Source of the DNA: Paenibacillus sp. FSL R5-0912 | Lineage (GTDB): Bacteria > Bacillota > Bacilli > Paenibacillales > Paenibacillaceae | Reading direction: 5' to 3' | Assembly (NCBI RefSeq): GCF_000758605.1 | Contig: NZ_CP009282.1 | Coordinates: forward strand, 372,001 to 436,000 | Length of the DNA stretch: 64,000 bases | In this document: in pieces, positions 60,725-64,000 of the stretch | Layout: every line of letters begins with the position of its first letter | Position numbering within the stretch: position 1 is the first letter of the stretch | The notes under the pieces: model-generated | What the model was told of the DNA's origin: nothing | What the model saw: the letters and a program-made list of their open reading frames with translations, nothing else | The model's database searches: none | Translations under genes and position numbers: made by a program

Positions 60725-61468
60725 ATGGACTGGTTCAGTGATTTTTTTAGGAGTATCAGTGAGAATTATGGGCATTTCTTCTCCTGGAGTGATGTTGTAG
60801 CGACGCTCTCCGATCCTGTCAGCTGGGGGATTATCGGGAGTCTGGTTCTGCTGGAGGGCCTGCTCTCCGCAGATAATGCGCTCGTGCTGGCGGTAATGGT
60901 TAAGCATTTACCGAAAGAGCAGCAGCGTAAGGCACTATTTTACGGGATACTCGGCGCTTATTTATTCCGATTCTTGGCGATTGGTCTGGGTACCTTCCTG
61001 ATTGGATTCTGGGAGGTTAAGGCTCTGGGTGCTCTGTACCTCTTCTACATTGCTTATAAAGGTCTGTTTAAGGGTGGCGGAGAAGAAGGGGAGACGAAGA
61101 ACAAAGGCACCTCTTTCTGGAGGACGGTGCTCCTGGTTGAATTAATGGATATTGCCTTCAGTATTGACAGTGTAGTTGCTGCATTCGGTCTTAGTAATCA
61201 AGTCTGGGTGCTCTTCCTGGGCGGGATCCTCGGCGTGCTGATGATGCGCGGAGTGGCCCAGGTATTCCTTAAGCTGATTGCCAGATTTCCTGAACTGGAA
61301 CAGTCAGCCTTCCTGCTCATTGCACTTATTGCCGGTAAGATGCTTGCCGGTGCGTTCGGTTATGAAATGCCGCATGTGATCTTCTTCACCATTCTGATTG
61401 CAGTGTTTGTGGGCACAATCCTGTATAGCTCCTCTAAACGTAAAAGAGAAGAAAATCGTAAAGCCTGA
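60725..61468 (+). CDS. terC: TerC-family integral membrane protein
   Basis: A 247-residue polytopic protein with about seven membrane spans. The TerC signatures LLSADNALVLAVMVKHLP and LVELMDIAFSIDSVVAAFGL place acidic residues within membrane helices, the presumed metal-ion path. It is preceded by GGAGGCG and follows the TerD-TerA gene by 27 bases. TerC proteins are linked to metal (manganese) efflux and to tethering TerD complexes at the membrane. Confidence 0.94.
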   Translation: MDWFSDFFRSISENYGHFFSWSDVVATLSDPVSWGIIGSLVLLEGLLSADNALVLAVMVKHLPKEQQRKALFYGILGAYLFRFLAIGLGTFLIGFWEVKALGALYLFYIAYKGLFKGGGEEGETKNKGTSFWRTVLLVELMDIAFSIDSVVAAFGLSNQVWVLFLGGILGVLMMRGVAQVFLKLIARFPELEQSAFLLIALIAGKMLAGAFGYEMPHVIFFTILIAVFVGTILYSSSKRKREENRKA

Positions 61469-61708
61469 TTTTACCTGACGTATATGTTCATCTCTTCATA
61501 GCTTTACAGGAAGGCGGGGAGTTCACGGGAAGGGTGGACTCCGGCGCGCTTCCGGGTAATCGTTATATGTTATAGCATGGCCTTTGCTTGTATTTTGAGA
61601 AAGCCGGATGCCGTCCCCGAGAGGACGGCATAGCCGGTTCTGCTGCTCTCTATCTATAAGGAGAGGCTATTCGTTTTGTGCTTGGCACAACATTAAGGGG
61701 GAAGGGCC
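61469..61708. other. 240-base gap between terC and the CitE-like gene
   Basis: Contains the partial family 1 repeat (61597-61644) and no gene. GTTATATGTTATAGCATGG precedes the repeat. The -10 and -35 boxes of the downstream unit could not be fixed. Confidence 0.5.
61597..61644 (+). repeat. Interspersed repeat family 1, hairpin-only copy
   Basis: AAGCCGGATGCCGTCC-CCGAGA-GGACGGCATAGCCGG-TTCTGCT reproduces the second hairpin of the family; the A/T-rich first half is missing. Confidence 0.65.
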
Positions 61709-62917
61709 TTGAGATATTTCGATTACCTTACGCAAGAACAGGAAACTTCATTATTTCATGTTCCGCCGGTTTCATTTGATCATACTACCAGCAAGGATTT
61801 ACTGGCTTATGCCGTCGGAGCTGCTCTTTATATGCCTGCTACCCGTTCCAGCGTTGCCGAAGATATTATTAAGCTGAGAGCCTCGGGGCTTGTTACGGTT
61901 ATTATAGATTTGGAGGATGCCATCGGTGACGGAGAAGTTGACTATGCAGAGGAATCAGTCGTAAGACATTTGGCCTTCCTGTCGGCATATGCCGAGAATG
62001 AGCCGGAGCTGCGCAGCAGTCTTCCGCTGTTGTTCATCCGCGTACGCCATCCGGAGCAGCTGCGGGATCTGATTTTCCGGCTGGGCTCTTTAATTTCAAT
62101 GCTGACCGGCTTTGTATTTCCTAAGTTCTCCACCCTGAACGGTGTGGAGTATTTTGAGGCTATTGCCGATTACAATAACACGCGCATCTATTCAGCCCCG
62201 GTGCTGTACGGGATGCCGATACTGGAGAATGCTCCGATTATCTACCGGGAGAGCCGGATGGACAGCCTGCTGGCGATCCGGGATCTGCTCGGGCAATACC
62301 GTGAATATGTGCTTAATGTCAGAATCGGAGCAACGGATTTCTCCAGCCTGTTCGGACTGAGGCGCAGCCCGGATATCAGTATCTATGATCTGACGCCAAT
62401 CCGCGACTGCATGTCAGATATTATCAATGTATTCGGCCGGGTGGAAGAAGGCTATGTCATCTCAGGCCCCGTATGGGAATACTTTTCCAATAAAGGGCAC
62501 CGGGTACTTCGTCCGCAGCTTCGTGAGACGCCCTTTGAAGACACTTACGGCAAACATGGCCGCGAGATGCGCAACAATTTCATCTCCAGCTCGATGGACG
62601 GGCTGATCCGTGAAGTGATTTTGGACAAGGAAAACGGGATTGTGGGCAAAACGATCATTCATCCTTCCCATCTCAGACCCGTGCAGGCGATGTATACAGT
62701 AATGCATGAAGAATATGTGGACGCCTTAAGTATTGTGGACAGCAACGATGGCAGCCGCGGAGTGTTCAAGAGCGAATATTACAACAAGATGAATGAAATT
62801 AAGCCGCATTTGAACTGGGCTAGACGTATTTTACTACGATCTCAAATATACGGGGTGTTACATGAACAACAGCATTTTGTCGGATTACTACCCGAGAACG
62901 AATATACACACGTTTAA
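61709..62917 (+). CDS. CitE/HpcH-like aldolase-lyase of the Ter cluster
   Basis: TTG start, with AAGGGGGAAGGG upstream. The 402-residue protein has HpcH/HpaI-CitE barrel features: ALYMPATRSSVAEDI (substrate end), VTVIIDLEDAIGDGEV (metal-binding acid), LFIRVRHPEQL, GFVFPKFSTLNGVEYF and TIIHPSHLRPVQ. It is longer than true CitE (about 300). Members linked to ter genes were proposed by Anantharaman, Iyer and Aravind to help build a nucleoside-like metabolite. The following phosphoribosyltransferase gene overlaps it by 56 bases, in another frame. Confidence 0.87.
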   Translation: MRYFDYLTQEQETSLFHVPPVSFDHTTSKDLLAYAVGAALYMPATRSSVAEDIIKLRASGLVTVIIDLEDAIGDGEVDYAEESVVRHLAFLSAYAENEPELRSSLPLLFIRVRHPEQLRDLIFRLGSLISMLTGFVFPKFSTLNGVEYFEAIADYNNTRIYSAPVLYGMPILENAPIIYRESRMDSLLAIRDLLGQYREYVLNVRIGATDFSSLFGLRRSPDISIYDLTPIRDCMSDIINVFGRVEEGYVISGPVWEYFSNKGHRVLRPQLRETPFEDTYGKHGREMRNNFISSSMDGLIREVILDKENGIVGKTIIHPSHLRPVQAMYTVMHEEYVDALSIVDSNDGSRGVFKSEYYNKMNEIKPHLNWARRILLRSQIYGVLHEQQHFVGLLPENEYTHV

Positions 62918-64000
62918 TATCGTCGAGAATCTGCAGGTTACGGTGACGGAAACCTCCAACCCCTTTCATATGCCCGTAGAATCCTTATTCTCCATGGCCG
63001 CGCGCATCAACAAGAAACGCTCTTTTCTATTCGTCAGCAAAGTGCTTGGCAAACATATTCCTGTAGGTCCCTATACCCCTCTGCTTAGCGGAGCGGCACT
63101 TGCTCTCCTCCTGTACTTAGAGATGAGTGCGGATAGCGCTGAACGGGAGATCATGGACAAGCTGATGAGCGAGGCGGTTCATGGACTGATTTATCCTGAA
63201 TTTGCGGAAAAGGCCTATCATGATCTGCTTGCTGCACGTCTGGTTCTACCTCAACCTGCCCTATTTATCGGCTTTGCCGAAACCGCTACCGCCCTGGGCC
63301 ACAGCATGTACAACATGTTTGCCGGCGGAGCCTCATATATTCATACGACCCGTGAGAATATTCTTGAATTGGAATCGGTAGTCACCTTCGAAGAGGAGCA
63401 TTCCCATGCGGTAGATCATCTCTGTTATGCCTTGAATCCTAAGCTATTATCGGGAACAGAGCCGATTGTGCTGGTGGATGATGAGATTACGACCGGCAAT
63501 ACGGCGATCAATACCATTCGTGATATCCAGTCCAAATTCCCGCGCCGGGAGTATGTAGTGGCTTCGCTTCTGGATTGGCGGAGCAACGCGAATATTCAGG
63601 CTTACCGTGATCTGGAGCAGGAGCTGGGGATTAGAATCACCGCCTTATCTTTGCTGCAAGGCAGCATTGAGGTGACTGGAACCCCTCTGCTGAAGCCGCA
63701 AGCCGGAAGCGGAGAACCATCCGCAGCAGTTGCAGAGCTAGTGACCACGTATATACAGGACGGGTTAGAGCGGCTGCAGGTGTCCTCTGCGGATGCGCAA
63801 GGTGTTGTGAATCTCTCCCCCTATTTGAAATACAGCGGCCGTTTTGGTCTGGATTCTGCAGATAACCGGCGGATTGATGAAGGCGTCAGCCGGGTAGCCG
63901 GGAAGCTCCGGGACTTGCGGGAAGGCACCCGCACTTTGGTGATGGGCGTAGGCGAGTTCATGTATCTGCCGATGCGGATCGCGGCGGAGATGGGGGAAGG
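62862..64000 (+). CDS. Phosphoribosyltransferase/TRSP-type protein of the Ter cluster (cut at window end)
   Basis: Open from ATG 62862 to the last base, at least 379 residues. The N-terminal half is a phosphoribosyltransferase: LVLPQPALFIGFAETATALG and the PRPP-binding VLVDDEITTGNTAINTI are clear. The C-terminal part (MGVGEFMYLPMRIAAEMGEG at the edge) resembles the TRSP domain found fused to such PRTases in ter clusters. It overlaps the CitE-like gene by 56 bases, so expression is coupled. Predicted to attach ribose phosphate in synthesis of an unknown metabolite; further genes (HAD, ATP-grasp, TelA-like) are expected beyond the window. Confidence 0.87.
   Translation, partial: MNNSILSDYYPRTNIHTFNIVENLQVTVTETSNPFHMPVESLFSMAARINKKRSFLFVSKVLGKHIPVGPYTPLLSGAALALLLYLEMSADSAEREIMDKLMSEAVHGLIYPEFAEKAYHDLLAARLVLPQPALFIGFAETATALGHSMYNMFAGGASYIHTTRENILELESVVTFEEEHSHAVDHLCYALNPKLLSGTEPIVLVDDEITTGNTAINTIRDIQSKFPRREYVVASLLDWRSNANIQAYRDLEQELGIRITALSLLQGSIEVTGTPLLKPQAGSGEPSAAVAELVTTYIQDGLERLQVSSADAQGVVNLSPYLKYSGRFGLDSADNRRIDEGVSRVAGKLRDLREGTRTLVMGVGEFMYLPMRIAAEMGE

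Overview
The window reads as chromosome from a Paenibacillus-like member of the Bacillota. Reasons: strong AGGAGG-type ribosome-binding sites with frequent TTG and GTG starts, an S-layer-homology anchored giant exoprotein, a Spo0E-type sporulation phosphatase, a Ctc/L25 general stress protein, many lipoprotein ABC transporters, and base composition a little above 50% G+C by eye. I see no rRNA, tRNA, CRISPR array, transposase or prophage gene. The species assignment is inference; no search was run.

Layout. 0-7 kb: a small secreted protein and a roughly 1,950-residue S-layer-anchored protein with lamin-tail and metallophosphoesterase domains. 7-10.5 kb: two-component system plus a beta-propeller lipoprotein. 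10.5-15.4 kb: MarR regulator, arylsulfotransferase-like enzyme and a sulfonate/nitrate-type ABC importer, preceded by a possible 120-nt RNA. 15.5-17.2 kb: MarR regulator and alpha/beta hydrolase, each behind a matching operator. 17.4-21.4 kb: Fe3+/polyamine/phosphonate-type ABC importer. 22-26.8 kb: divergent locus of unknown function, with a GT4 glycosyltransferase, a six-hairpin glycosidase-like protein and mannose-1-phosphate guanylyltransferase facing a small HTH regulator and a DUF1861 protein. Its promoters are back to back around a palindrome, with a leader terminator before the glycosyltransferase. 26.8-31.6 kb: L25/Ctc, two sugar permeases lacking a binding protein, a sugar-kinase remnant and a GH4 glycosidase. 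31.7-41.4 kb: UvrD-like helicase, AraC regulator, putative immunity protein, Spo0E phosphatase, HAD phosphatase, DUF445 membrane protein, PII protein, glycosyltransferase, secreted coiled-coil protein. 41.7-51 kb: six-PAS histidine kinase coupled to a C39-like peptidase, pullulanase, PadR plus membrane partner, glutamate synthase small subunit. 51-56.6 kb: phosphodiesterase, agmatine-to-putrescine enzymes, glutamine-type ABC importer. 56.9-64 kb: a Ter stress cluster (TerB, three TerD, a TerD-TerA fusion, TerC) running into CitE-like lyase and phosphoribosyltransferase genes; the last is cut by the window edge.

Themes. Nitrogen control recurs: a perfect-consensus GlnR/TnrA box precedes the glutamine transporter and a one-mismatch box precedes gltD. 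The main terD genes sit behind a consensus ECF-sigma promoter (TGAAAC-N16-CGTATC), which suggests an envelope-stress regulon. Two families of structured intergenic repeats are scattered through the window, mostly at 3' ends of genes, and one shows compensatory base changes between copies. The least explained functional unit is the 22-26.8 kb mannosyl/glycan locus; the Ter cluster with its metabolite-type enzymes is the most complex predicted system.
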